A stretch of 64,000 bases of DNA from the NCBI GenBank assembly GCA_034717495.1, contig JAYELL010000001.1, positions 221,081 through 285,080 on the forward strand. Direction: 5' to 3'. The stretch's first letter is position 1; each line of letters starts with the position of its first letter. A program made the position numbers and the translations under genes. The notes beneath the pieces were generated by a model. It was given only the letters and a program-made list of their open reading frames with translations, did not search any database and was not told the origin of the DNA. The DNA is from Chloroflexota bacterium. Lineage in GTDB: Bacteria > Chloroflexota > Anaerolineae > JAAEKA01. This document shows positions 45,245 to 53,923 of this stretch, piece by piece.

Positions 45245-45991
45245 TTAATCTTTCTCCAGTTCCAATTCCTGGATATGGACTTCCAGAGCAGGTGCGCTCA
45301 AAATGATGTCGTATTGAGCTGGTGATACGCTGGCAAAGAGGAAGTTTCCCAGGTCGTCCACGTTGGCCGCGGCGATCCACTGCCCCTCTTGCCAGAGATG
45401 CGCCTGGGTCTCGACGGGTTGGCCCAGGCCCGTTACCAGTCCGAGGACGTCCAGAGAGCCGGGCGACTCCCCACTGGCCTGAAGGTCAAGGACGATTTGC
45501 ATTTCACCGGTGACATCGTAGACCATGGGTGTATCCCCGGCACCGCGAACACCGGCGAAAGCAGGAGCGAATGCCGGACTTTGCAGTCCTTGCGAAAGGT
45601 TGCCGGCCAGTTTGGCGATCAATACCTGGACCCGTTCCTTGATCGGGCCAACGAAATCGCTTTGTTCCCGGGGTTCGGTGTCAATCAGGAATCGCTCAAG
45701 CTGGACGAGTTCGAGCGCACAGTGGGGGCAGGATGCGACATGCGTTGAGATTTCCGCGGCTTGATTCGCCGGCAGCAGGCTCGCGTGAAACTCGCCAAGT
45801 TCAATGGACGAGGGGCACTCGGCTCTGAATAGAATGCCTTCAAGATGCCGTTTTTCGATCGCAACGGCATTTGCCCGGTTGCGGCAATAATCGCATCGAG
45901 CCAGGTGCGAAATCACCTCCGGGCTTGTTTCACCATCTGCCCACATTAGCAGCATGGTGTCCTCAAGGGCTGGTGGAGAGATACAGTTCAT
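45245..45991 (-). CDS. Double zinc-finger anti-sigma-like protein
   Basis: 248 aa. Two ZAS-type H-x3-C-x2-C motifs: HLARCDYC near residue 29 and HVASCPHC near residue 84. ZAS domains clamp ECF sigma factors. No membrane helix is seen, unlike most anti-sigma factors, so it would be soluble. The last 100 residues are beta-rich (MQIVLDLQASGES, VHIQELELEKD) without a known family. It lies between the sigma-factor gene (53 bp) and the TPR-CHAT gene (24 bp). It may be the substrate that the CHAT protein cuts to free the sigma factor; this is inference. Confidence 0.82.
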   Translation of the reverse strand: MNCISPPALEDTMLLMWADGETSPEVISHLARCDYCRNRANAVAIEKRHLEGILFRAECPSSIELGEFHASLLPANQAAEISTHVASCPHCALELVQLERFLIDTEPREQSDFVGPIKERVQVLIAKLAGNLSQGLQSPAFAPAFAGVRGAGDTPMVYDVTGEMQIVLDLQASGESPGSLDVLGLVTGLGQPVETQAHLWQEGQWIAAANVDDLGNFLFASVSPAQYDIILSAPALEVHIQELELEKD

Positions 45992-46044
45992 AAAAAAACA
46001 CGCTCCAATTGGAACAGATAAGGATTCACCAGTTTAAACGAGAC

Positions 46045-46761
46045 CTAGCCAAAAGTTTCAGCATAGTCGAGCAGGATATCTCTCAACTCCTTGTCTCGTC
46101 GGAGCCTCGCCAGCACATTCTGTTTGATCCGGTAGATTTCCCGGGTGTCGTCGAACACCTGGCTGTAGCTTTGTTGCAGCTCGCGCGGTTTCATCGCCAG
46201 GACGAAACAGCCGTGTAGAACCAGCCGTTCTTTCTCGCTGGCCATGCGCTGCTCGAAAAGATGCCAGAACGATTTCTTCTGAGACTCGTAGACAGCGCTG
46301 TCCTCGACGCTTGGGCCTGGCCTTGGTTTGCCTGCAAGGGCCTCCTCCGGCTCAGCATCGACTGTTTCATGACGCCGCAATCTTGAATGATCAACTATGA
46401 CACTGTTCGTGCATAATTTCAGGTAGCGCAGCAGCGATGGAAGGTTGGGAAATCGCTCAAATTTCTCCGGCGTCACAGCTCTCCAGATTTTTTCGAACGA
46501 ACGATTGACGAAATACTGGATTTCCTCTCCTGTTCCCGGATAACTCGGGTGGCGTTCTACCCAACCCGCTACAAGAGGCTGGTATTGGCTGTAGAGACAG
46601 GAGTGGGCATGTTCATCGTGATGTAGAATGGCGCGCCGGAAAAGTTCGTAACAAAAAGCAGGATCGTAATCCTTCCTGTTGAAGAAATGGGTAGTTTCCT
46701 GGGCACACCGGTGTGCGATACCGGATAAATTGAGTGCTGCGAGGTCAACTCTGTCTGCCAT
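46045..46761 (-). CDS. ECF-type RNA polymerase sigma factor
   Basis: 238 aa. A region-2-like part (CYELFRRAILHHDEHAHSCLYSQYQPLV, EIQYFVNRSFEKIWRAV, LRYLKLCTNSVIVDHSRLRR) and a region-4-like part (SEKERLVLHGCFVLAMKPREL, YRIKQNVLARLRRD) match the sigma-70 layout with an acidic/Pro linker between. The divergence from standard ECFs is notable, and the helix-turn-helix is atypical. First gene of the sigma / zinc finger / CHAT / subtilisin-like block, with a good promoter 54 bp upstream. No clear Shine-Dalgarno sequence at ATG 46761. Confidence 0.8.
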   Translation of the reverse strand: MADRVDLAALNLSGIAHRCAQETTHFFNRKDYDPAFCYELFRRAILHHDEHAHSCLYSQYQPLVAGWVERHPSYPGTGEEIQYFVNRSFEKIWRAVTPEKFERFPNLPSLLRYLKLCTNSVIVDHSRLRRHETVDAEPEEALAGKPRPGPSVEDSAVYESQKKSFWHLFEQRMASEKERLVLHGCFVLAMKPRELQQSYSQVFDDTREIYRIKQNVLARLRRDKELRDILLDYAETFG

Positions 46762-46814
46762 GGGATGAAAAGGAGAACCAACTATCGAAATTGCGCCATG
46801 TTCCTTGTCAGACC

Positions 46815-46843
46815 ATTATACAATGACTGAAAAAAGATGCAAA
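46815..46843 (-). promoter_or_regulatory. Sigma-70 promoter of the sigma/CHAT block
   Basis: On the minus strand TTTGCA (46843-46838), 17-nt spacer, perfect TATAAT (46820-46815). The rest of the 304-bp divergent gap up to htrA shows no gene and no clear rightward promoter. Confidence 0.68.
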
Positions 46844-47065
46844 GGGGTTGTCTTCCATATCAACGTAATCGCCAATCCAATTTTATGAACCCTTAATGTT
46901 GTCGTAATGGGCAGTTAGCCTTGGCAGGATACGATGATGATCGATATCAGGGGTAAGGATGGGGCATGCTGCCAGCATCTACGGTCATAGAGGGACAATT
47001 TTCTTCCAGACGCACTAATCCGGAAGAGTCTTCGGGCATAATCTGAGTTTTGAGAAAGGTGATTT

Positions 47066-48409
47066 ATGGATCAGGTTCCAGGAAAGCGTTATGGTGGTTC
47101 AGTTGCAATCATTGCTTTGCTGATCGCTACGTTGATTGTCACAGTTGTTATGGCGATTCCAGCAATTGACGGTCTGCCCGCGCAGGCCAGCACGGTGAGC
47201 GATGTTTTCGTTCAGCAACCTCCGGTCCGGGCAGGCGTCTCCGCTGCGGCAACACGACCCGCAGACCAGACTCTGCCACCCGATCTGGCAGCAGCGCTGA
47301 CCTTGGTTGAAGCACAGGAACGAGTCCTGACAAATATCTATGAGACAGTCTTGCCTTCCGTGGTGCATATTCAGGTGCGACAGCGCATTGACAGGGAAAA
47401 TCTGGGCGGGTTCGCTGTCCCAGGCTTGCCATTCGGTGGACCCGATGACCCGGACACTCCCGGCGATGATTTCTTTCGGGGTGGCGAGGGTTCCGGTTTC
47501 GTCTGGGATGATGCGGGCCATATCGTCACCAACAATCACGTAGTCGAAAATGCGGTCGAAGTTCGTGTCTTCTTTTCCAATGGGTTTGAGGCAGAAGCCG
47601 AGGTTCTTGGCAAGGATGCCGATGCCGACCTGGCTGTAATTTCCATTGACGTCGATTCCGATCAATTGGTGCCCGTGGTTCTTGGAAACAGCGGCAACCT
47701 TCGGGTTGGACAATTGGCAGTAGCTATTGGCAACCCCTTTGGCCTCGAAAACACCATGACATTTGGGATCATCAGCGCACTGGGCCGAACGATCAACAGT
47801 GGCCGGACACCCTTTTCGATCCCGGAGGTGGTTCAGACCGATGCGCCTATCAATCCGGGCAACTCGGGTGGACCTCTGCTGGATCGATTTGGTCGGGTCA
47901 TCGGTATCAACACCCAGATCGTGAGCCGAAGTGGCAGCAATTCAGGCATCGGGTTTGCCGTGCCGATAGACATTGCTAAAAGGATCGTGCCTGAGTTGAT
48001 CGAGGATGGCGACTACGAGTATTCCTGGCTGGGGATCACCGGTCAGACCTTGCGATCAGAGGTCGTCGAGGCCAACGACCTTTCCCCGGACACTCGAGGC
48101 GCTCTGGTCGTAGCGCTTGCTGGTGGCGGCCCGGCAGACCAGGCTGGTCTCGTTGGCAGCCAGAACAGGCAAATCGAGGATGCATTGCCCTATCCAGTGG
48201 GTGGAGATGTGATCGTTGCGATTGCAGATCAGCCGGTCACGGGAATGGATGATCTGATCACCTACCTGGCCAGCCAGACCCAACCGGGCGACGTGGTGAC
48301 GCTGGAGGTGATCAGGGATGGAGAGACCATCTCGCTGGACGTGGAGCTGGGAGCTCGTCCCGGTGTCATGGAAGTTCGAAACCAGTTTCAGGATGACGGC
48401 GAGAAATAG
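47066..48409 (+). CDS. HtrA/DegP-type trypsin-like serine protease with PDZ
   Basis: 447 aa. Membrane anchor at residues 12-32 (VAIIALLIATLIVTVVMAI). Triad: His in IVTNNHVVENA, Asp in KDADADLAVISI, Ser in INPGNSGGPL. A single PDZ domain occupies about residues 330-435 (YSWLGITGQTL, GGDVIVAIADQPVTGMDDL). It degrades or refolds misfolded proteins outside the cytoplasmic membrane. AAAGGTG precedes the ATG. It is divergent from the sigma-factor block and its 3' end overlaps the convergent P-type ATPase gene by 22 bp. Confidence 0.95.
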   Translation: MDQVPGKRYGGSVAIIALLIATLIVTVVMAIPAIDGLPAQASTVSDVFVQQPPVRAGVSAAATRPADQTLPPDLAAALTLVEAQERVLTNIYETVLPSVVHIQVRQRIDRENLGGFAVPGLPFGGPDDPDTPGDDFFRGGEGSGFVWDDAGHIVTNNHVVENAVEVRVFFSNGFEAEAEVLGKDADADLAVISIDVDSDQLVPVVLGNSGNLRVGQLAVAIGNPFGLENTMTFGIISALGRTINSGRTPFSIPEVVQTDAPINPGNSGGPLLDRFGRVIGINTQIVSRSGSNSGIGFAVPIDIAKRIVPELIEDGDYEYSWLGITGQTLRSEVVEANDLSPDTRGALVVALAGGGPADQAGLVGSQNRQIEDALPYPVGGDVIVAIADQPVTGMDDLITYLASQTQPGDVVTLEVIRDGETISLDVELGARPGVMEVRNQFQDDGEK

Positions 48410-50730
48410 AAACCCTGGCCTGACTCTTTCAGCGATCTCGGTCGCGATCGGAGCAGGCGCATGCTGTTCAAGATCACGATAAGCGACGCTCCCACGTCGG
48501 CAAAAACCGCCATCCAGAGCGTTGCATAACCCAGCAGTGCCAGGACGACGAAGACCGCTTTGATTGCCAGACTCAGCGCCACGTTTTGTATGATGATGTT
48601 TCGCGTTTGGCGGCTAAGGCGGACCAGGTAGGGCAGGCGCGCAAGGTCATCTCCCATCAAGGCAATATCCGCGGTTTCGATGGCCTGATCGGTGCCGGCG
48701 CTGCCCATGGCGATCCCTACTGTGGCTCGGGCCAGCGCCGGTGCGTCGTTCACGCCATCTCCCACCATGGCTACAGGGCCGATATGATCGAGGATGTCGG
48801 CGATGGCGTTGACTTTGTCTTCCGGAAGAAGACTGGCCCGAACGTCGTCGATCCCAACCTGGCCGGCGATTGCCATGGCTGCGGCGTCGCTGTCTCCCGT
48901 CAGCATGATCGTGTGCTGGATGCCGACCTCCTTTAGGGCTGCTATCGCCTCCGCGGCTTCCGGCCGGACCTGATCGGCGACGGCCAGGAATCCCCGTACC
49001 GCGTTCGTGTCGTGCACCAGGAGCGCGGTTTGCCCCCGAAGCTCGGCATCGCGGACTTGCCTGCAGAGCGGGTTAGCTTCGCAGAGGCCCAGGTCGTGAA
49101 CATGGCGGTGGCTGCTTATGCCGATCATCTGGCCGTCGATCTGGCCCTGGACGCCCATTCCGAGAAGCGCCTCGACTTGCCCGGCAGCAGGGTATTGCCG
49201 ATCCAGTTGCCTGTGCCGCGCTGCCTCTACTACAGCGCGGGCCAGGGGGTGTTCAGATCGTCGCTCGACGGCTGCCGCAAGGGCCAGCAGGTCATCGCAG
49301 GAGGAGCAGTTTGTGCTGGAATGCCCGTTGCCAGAGGCCGCGCAATGAATCGTCGTGAGCGCCGGCTGTCCAACAGTCAGCGTTCCCGTCTTGTCGAAGG
49401 CGATGGCGCGCACGCCGCTCATGGCTTCCAGGTTGGCACCTCCCTTGATCAGAACGCCATGACGGGCGGCGGCCGTGATGGCTGCAACGATGCTCACCGG
49501 GATCGATAACACCAGCGCGCAAGGGCAGGCAATCACCAGCAATGTCAGCGACCGGTAGAGCCAGCCTGTGGTGGTGGCGGTATCGAAAAAGGGTTGACCG
49601 AATAACAAGGGCGGTACGATCGCCACCAGAACGGCAATACCCATAACGGCAGGCGTGTAGATGCGGGCAAAACGGTCAACCCAGCGCTGGGCCGGCGCCT
49701 TGCTGCTTTGAGCCTCTTCAACCAGGTGAATCAACCTGCTCAGTGTGTTGTCCTCGGCCAGATGGGTGACTTCAATCGTCAGCGTGCCATTGCCATTCAC
49801 CGTGCCCGCAAAGACCTGATCGCCAGGAGACTTGTCGACCGGAAGGCTTTCACCGGTGATGGGCGACTGGTTGACAGCCGATTGTCCCGACAATACGACG
49901 CCATCCATGGGAAATCGTTCACCGGGACGTACAAAAATTGTCTCGCCGATTGCCAAATCCTCGACCGGAACGGCGAGTTCGTGGGGTTCACACCAGGGAC
50001 ATGGCCCGCCATTGTAAACTTCTCCCGTGGGAAGGGCTTTGCCAAAATGCTCCTCACAGTCGACGCAGGGACGCAGGATGGTTGCCTGTGAGGGAGAGAG
50101 GGACACCAGGCTCTGGATCGCCTGTCTTGCCCGACCCATGGTATAACCTTCGAGTAACTCGCCGATGCTGAACAGGAACACCACCATGGCCCCTTCGGGC
50201 CATTCCCCGATCGCCGCCGCGCCCAACACAGCTACCGTCATCAAGACGTTGATATCAAATTCGTGGTTGTAGCGAAGGCTGGCATAGGCCTTGCGGGCGA
50301 TCTTGTAGCCGCCGACGACGATGGCAGCGGCAAAGAATCCGGTTGTGACCACCTCAGGCCATTGCAGCCAAGCGCCAAACCAGCCGATGCCGATAAGCAA
50401 GCCACATGAAAGGGTGGCCGAAAGGCGGGCCTGGCTTCGCAGCGTATGCAGCAGCCACTCCACACCCTGGGTTTTGGCGGGGTCGCTCGAATCATCCCCG
50501 GTGGCGACAGCATAGCCCATGTCGCGAACGCGCCGCTCGACCTGGCCAGGTTCCAGCACCGCCGGATCGATTACCAGGGTCAATTTCGTACTCACGAAGC
50601 TTACATCACAGGCGTCTACGCCTGGAAGTTGGCCGATGCTCTTTTCAAGTTTCAGGGCACAATCGGCGCAATCCATTCCCTCAATGGAATAGCTTAGTTC
50701 GTTCTGTCCATCGGAGCCAGGAAGTGCCAT
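48388..50730 (-). CDS. Heavy-metal P1B-type ATPase (Zn/Cd class) with extra Cys motifs
   Basis: 780 aa from ATG 50730; TTG 50745 is an alternative. N-terminal HMA domain with GMDCADCA, membrane metal site IACPCALVLS, phosphorylation site FDKTGTLTVG, PITGESLPVDK (actuator), VGDGVNDAPAL (hinge), and SEHPLARAV (nucleotide-domain HP). Two unusual inserts: CVDCEEHFGK ... GPCPWCEPHE (two CxxC with His) inside the actuator domain, and HCAASGNGHSSTNCSSCD at the edge of the nucleotide domain. These may sense or buffer metal. CPC with no His motif suggests export of zinc, cadmium or lead. It follows the HEAT-repeat gene by 4 bp. Confidence 0.93.
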   Translation of the reverse strand: MALPGSDGQNELSYSIEGMDCADCALKLEKSIGQLPGVDACDVSFVSTKLTLVIDPAVLEPGQVERRVRDMGYAVATGDDSSDPAKTQGVEWLLHTLRSQARLSATLSCGLLIGIGWFGAWLQWPEVVTTGFFAAAIVVGGYKIARKAYASLRYNHEFDINVLMTVAVLGAAAIGEWPEGAMVVFLFSIGELLEGYTMGRARQAIQSLVSLSPSQATILRPCVDCEEHFGKALPTGEVYNGGPCPWCEPHELAVPVEDLAIGETIFVRPGERFPMDGVVLSGQSAVNQSPITGESLPVDKSPGDQVFAGTVNGNGTLTIEVTHLAEDNTLSRLIHLVEEAQSSKAPAQRWVDRFARIYTPAVMGIAVLVAIVPPLLFGQPFFDTATTTGWLYRSLTLLVIACPCALVLSIPVSIVAAITAAARHGVLIKGGANLEAMSGVRAIAFDKTGTLTVGQPALTTIHCAASGNGHSSTNCSSCDDLLALAAAVERRSEHPLARAVVEAARHRQLDRQYPAAGQVEALLGMGVQGQIDGQMIGISSHRHVHDLGLCEANPLCRQVRDAELRGQTALLVHDTNAVRGFLAVADQVRPEAAEAIAALKEVGIQHTIMLTGDSDAAAMAIAGQVGIDDVRASLLPEDKVNAIADILDHIGPVAMVGDGVNDAPALARATVGIAMGSAGTDQAIETADIALMGDDLARLPYLVRLSRQTRNIIIQNVALSLAIKAVFVVLALLGYATLWMAVFADVGASLIVILNSMRLLRSRPRSLKESGQGFYFSPSS

Positions 50731-50734
50731 TTCC

Positions 50735-51139
50735 TTAGTTTTCAAGCTCCTTCAGCAGTTCATAGGCGGCTTGCGAGGTTGCCAAATCTGCCGCAGGCCC
50801 CTTCATGGCAGCCAGAACTGGTTTACTGATTTCACGGACCCCGGGGTCCGTGTTTTTGCTTAGCGCTACCTGTGCGACTTCTCTCAGATTGACGCCGGTG
50901 CCGTGAGCCACCAGGTCACGAAGAACCGGGAGTAGTGCGGCCTTGCCGCAGTAGGCCAGCGCGTTGGCGGCCGCCCAGCGGACACCAAACTCGTCGTCGT
51001 GCAGGGTCTGGACCAGAACAGCGATCGTTTCGTCGTCGGTGTAGCCCGCGAGCGCATGAATCGCTGTTTCGTGTTCGATGTCGGTCCTGTCGGAGTCCCG
51101 AAGAATCGCAAGCGCTTCCAGTTGGCCAAGGGTATCCAT
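50735..51139 (-). CDS. Small HEAT-repeat protein
   Basis: 134 aa; GGAGG stands 6 nt ahead of ATG 51139. Three or four HEAT-like helical hairpins: IEHETAIHALAGYTDDETIAVLVQTL, FGVRWAAANALAYCGKAALLPVL, NLREVAQVALSK. The repeat D-D-E-x-V-R-W-A-A-A-x-A-L is typical of PBS-lyase/HEAT proteins, which serve as docking surfaces. Directly upstream of the heavy-metal ATPase gene and clearly co-transcribed, so it could help regulate or assemble the pump. Confidence 0.85.
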   Translation of the reverse strand: MDTLGQLEALAILRDSDRTDIEHETAIHALAGYTDDETIAVLVQTLHDDEFGVRWAAANALAYCGKAALLPVLRDLVAHGTGVNLREVAQVALSKNTDPGVREISKPVLAAMKGPAADLATSQAAYELLKELEN

Positions 51140-51295
51140 GGTTTCCTCCAGTCTTCCAGGGTTAGAAGAACCTGGGTAAGCCGGCCCAGGCTGATTGCTT
51201 GACTCGTGTCTTCCGAATCGATTCCAATCGCACTGCTGCTTCTGCCTTCCACTCTACCGCGAGTCGTCCTGCGAGTCAAGCATTGAGGTTATACT

Positions 51296-51323
51296 TTGAC
51301 ATCCTCACATCCCGGCGTATACT
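51296..51323 (+). promoter_or_regulatory. Sigma-70 promoter of uppP
   Basis: Perfect TTGACA (51296-51301), 16-nt spacer, TATACT (51318-51323). Predicted start near 51330, giving a leader of about 50 nt. Confidence 0.78.
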
Positions 51324-51382
51324 TCTTGTCTGGATTGCTCCGAGAGCGATTTCCAGAGTACATCCCGTTGAAAGACCGTTTT

Positions 51383-52183
51383 ATGAATGAACTATGGAAA
51401 GTGATTGTCCTCGGCATCGTGGAGGGAATCACGGAATTCCTTCCCGTTTCGTCCACAGGCCATCTCATCGTCGTTGCCGATCTGATCGATTTTGAGGGAT
51501 CCATCGGTGGCACGTTCGAGATATTCATCCAGTTGGGCGCCACCCTGGCTGTCGTCGTCTATTTCTTCCGCGACTTGTTGGATCAGGCAAAACGATTGCC
51601 GACCGACAGGACTGTCCAACGCTTCTGGCTCAATATTCTCATTGCCTTTTTACCCGCGGCGATCATCGGTTTCCTTATCCATGATTGGATCAAGGAAGTG
51701 TTATTCTCGCCCTTGGTGGTGGCGGTGGCGTTGGTATTGGGTGGCGTCATTCTGATTCTGGTCGACAGGGTTGAACGTGAGGGGGCCATCAGCGATCTCT
51801 TTGCTGTTCCACCCAAAAAAGCACTGGCCATCGGCATTGCCCAGGTGGCCGCGCTGATTCCTGGTACCTCACGCTCGGGCGCCACGATCGTGGGGGGGTT
51901 GCTCTCCGGTCTTGACAGGAAAACTGCCACCGAGTTTTCGTTTTATCTGGCCATACCGACCCTGGGGGGCGCGACTGTATTCGAACTGCTGACCAGCCTG
52001 GATCAGATCGGTCGGGACGATGCACTTAACCTGATCGTCGGCGCGATTGTATCGTTTGTCGTTGCTTTGGTCGTGATTGGTTGGCTGCTGCGCTACGTGC
52101 AAACCCACAGTTTTCTATTGTTTGGAATTTACCGGATCATTGCGGGGGCGACGATCCTGGCCTGGTGGCAATGGATTGCCTGA
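51383..52183 (+). CDS. uppP: Undecaprenyl-diphosphatase (BacA type)
   Basis: 266 aa from ATG 51383, the usual length. GIVEGITEFLPVSSTGHLIV and LIPGTSRSGATIVGGLLSGL are the two catalytic loops (Glu-rich and Ser/Arg). About eight membrane helices. It removes a phosphate from undecaprenyl diphosphate to recycle the lipid carrier of cell-wall synthesis. The isoprenoid genes fni and the prenyl synthase are in the same window but far away. The promoter at 51296 shows that the longer open frame upstream is not translated. Confidence 0.96.
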   Translation: MNELWKVIVLGIVEGITEFLPVSSTGHLIVVADLIDFEGSIGGTFEIFIQLGATLAVVVYFFRDLLDQAKRLPTDRTVQRFWLNILIAFLPAAIIGFLIHDWIKEVLFSPLVVAVALVLGGVILILVDRVEREGAISDLFAVPPKKALAIGIAQVAALIPGTSRSGATIVGGLLSGLDRKTATEFSFYLAIPTLGGATVFELLTSLDQIGRDDALNLIVGAIVSFVVALVVIGWLLRYVQTHSFLLFGIYRIIAGATILAWWQWIA

Positions 52184-52225
52184 ACCTCTTTATGTCGTTG
52201 CGACGGCTGGCGGATTCAGTAGTGG

Positions 52226-52975
52226 TTAGCGGCAAGCGTGCGCCAGGGCCGGCAGGATCGTGGCCGCATCCCCTCGGATTACGACGTCTGCAATGGAGTC
52301 GGCGCGGGTGGGTTCTCGATTGATAAGAATGATCTTAGCACCCTGGCGTTTGGCCAGATAGGGAAGATCAGCCGCCGGTTCAACCTCCAGCGAAGATCCG
52401 ACGGCGATCACCACGTCGCACTCGAGGGCGGCCTGTTGCGCCTTTCTCAGGTTCTCATACTCCAGCGGTTCACCGAACAGGATAACATCTGGTTTCACCA
52501 GGCCGTTGCATGCTTCGCAATGGATGATTTGGCCGCGCTCGACGAGGGGCCAGAGGATTTCTGTTGAGACCTGCTGGCGGCATGAGAGGCAGGAGGCTGA
52601 ACGCAAGTGTCCATGAAGTTCGACGACCTCGCTCGAACCGGCTGCCTGGTGCAAACCGTCGATGTTTTGGGTCACAATCAGGGGCAACAGGCCTTTGTGT
52701 TCCCACTCGGCCAGGGCGTGGTGGGCCGGGTTGGGTTGGGCGTGGCGGATCTGTCGAGCCAGGGGGACAAACCATCGATAGAAGGCGGTGGGAGTGTCCT
52801 GGAATCCCCAAATGGAGGCTACGATGAACGGGTCAACCTGCTGCCAAAGTCCTGAACTGGGGCTACGGAAATCGGGGATCCCTGAGGGTGTACTGATGCC
52901 AGCACCGGTGAGCGCCATCACATGGCTTGCGGAACGAAGTATTCTGGAGGCATTCCTGATTTCTTGCTGGCTCAT
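52226..52975 (-). CDS. cobB: Sir2-family NAD-dependent protein deacylase
   Basis: 249 aa. ALTGAGISTPSGIPDFRS binds NAD; TQNIDGLHQ and VELHGHL carry the catalytic His; two Cys pairs (CLSC, CEAC) hold zinc; VKPDVILFGE and GSSLEVEPAADLP complete the Rossmann part. It removes acetyl or other acyl groups from lysines with NAD. No Ala-Tyr-Arg triad of the Sirt5-type desuccinylase is seen in the expected place, so deacetylation is the likeliest activity. Convergent with uppP, 42 bp apart. Confidence 0.94.
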   Translation of the reverse strand: MSQQEIRNASRILRSASHVMALTGAGISTPSGIPDFRSPSSGLWQQVDPFIVASIWGFQDTPTAFYRWFVPLARQIRHAQPNPAHHALAEWEHKGLLPLIVTQNIDGLHQAAGSSEVVELHGHLRSASCLSCRQQVSTEILWPLVERGQIIHCEACNGLVKPDVILFGEPLEYENLRKAQQAALECDVVIAVGSSLEVEPAADLPYLAKRQGAKIILINREPTRADSIADVVIRGDAATILPALAHACR

Positions 52976-53051
52976 AGGTTATCGACTACCAGCCGGGTTC
53001 TGGGTTCGGCTACTGTACCATACGAGTCACTGGCGGACAAACGGCGAGCAC

Positions 53052-53080
53052 TTGACGTAATTCAGCTTTTTATGTATTAT
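53052..53080 (+). promoter_or_regulatory. Likely promoter of the CDP-alcohol phosphatidyltransferase gene
   Basis: TTGACG (53052-53057), 17-nt spacer, TATTAT (53075-53080). Predicted start near 53087, leaving a leader of about 134 nt. Confidence 0.6.
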
Positions 53081-53220
53081 GGTAGGTGATGACGGTGAAG
53101 CGCCGTGCCGATGGCCTTCTTCGATCGGGCCCGCTATCCAGTATTCTGCCGATATCGCCGACGCTAAATGTGGTATGATGCACACGAATTCTCGGGCCTA
53201 GACATGGAGCCTAGCACCAA

Positions 53221-53838
53221 ATGATATCTGATTGGGCCCGCGGTTTTTTTCGGGGATTTCTTGAGGCGGTAGCCAGGTTTTTTCAGCGCCTGGGGGTTAC
53301 ACCAAACCAGCTAACAATTATCGGCCTCATGCTTCAGGCGGTCGTTGCCGTAGTGATCGCGCTCGGATACCTTCCTTTGGCTGGAATCTTGCTGGTCCTC
53401 TTTTCCATCTTCGACGCCTTCGACGGTACCCTGGCTCGCATGACCGGGCGCGCCAGCACCTTCGGCTCCTTCCTCGATTCAACCATCGACCGTTATGCTG
53501 AGGCCATTGTTCTCTTCGGCCTTCTTGTGTACATGACAGGAATAGGCGATCGGACTGGTATTCTGCTGATCTATGTTTCAATCGTCGGTTCCCTGTTGGT
53601 AAGCTATACGCGGGCCAAGGCCGAGAGTCTCGATATCGAGTGTAAGGTTGGCATCCTAACCAGAGCCGAACGCATCATTGTCCTGGTCATTGGCCTGGTA
53701 TTCTCGGGATGGCACCCGTTTCCTGGAGGCCCCGGCGTTCTGATCCTGGCGCTCTGGGTCCTGGCTATTTTCAGCAACGTCACCGCTATCCAGCGGGTTT
53801 ATGCCGTATGGAAAGCGACTGAATCGGAGCGAAATTAG
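53221..53838 (+). CDS. CDP-alcohol phosphatidyltransferase
   Basis: 205 aa with about six membrane helices. The catalytic motif DG(x2)AR(x8)G(x3)D(x3)D is present: FDAFDGTLARMTG followed by FGSFLDSTIDR. The enzyme swaps CMP of CDP-diacylglycerol for an alcohol such as glycerol-phosphate or inositol-phosphate; Lys/Arg near TRAKAESLDIECKVG resembles the inositol-phosphate type, but substrate choice is uncertain. GGAG lies 11 nt ahead of the ATG. Next gene, the ECF sigma factor, starts 85 bp later. Confidence 0.9.
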   Translation: MISDWARGFFRGFLEAVARFFQRLGVTPNQLTIIGLMLQAVVAVVIALGYLPLAGILLVLFSIFDAFDGTLARMTGRASTFGSFLDSTIDRYAEAIVLFGLLVYMTGIGDRTGILLIYVSIVGSLLVSYTRAKAESLDIECKVGILTRAERIIVLVIGLVFSGWHPFPGGPGVLILALWVLAIFSNVTAIQRVYAVWKATESERN

Positions 53839-53923
53839 CCAATTTGTTGACCTCAGTCAACTGGATAAAAATTGTTCAAAAACTGGGCGTTATTTTTCCG
53901 CCGTCCGTACGTCTTGAGAGGTG

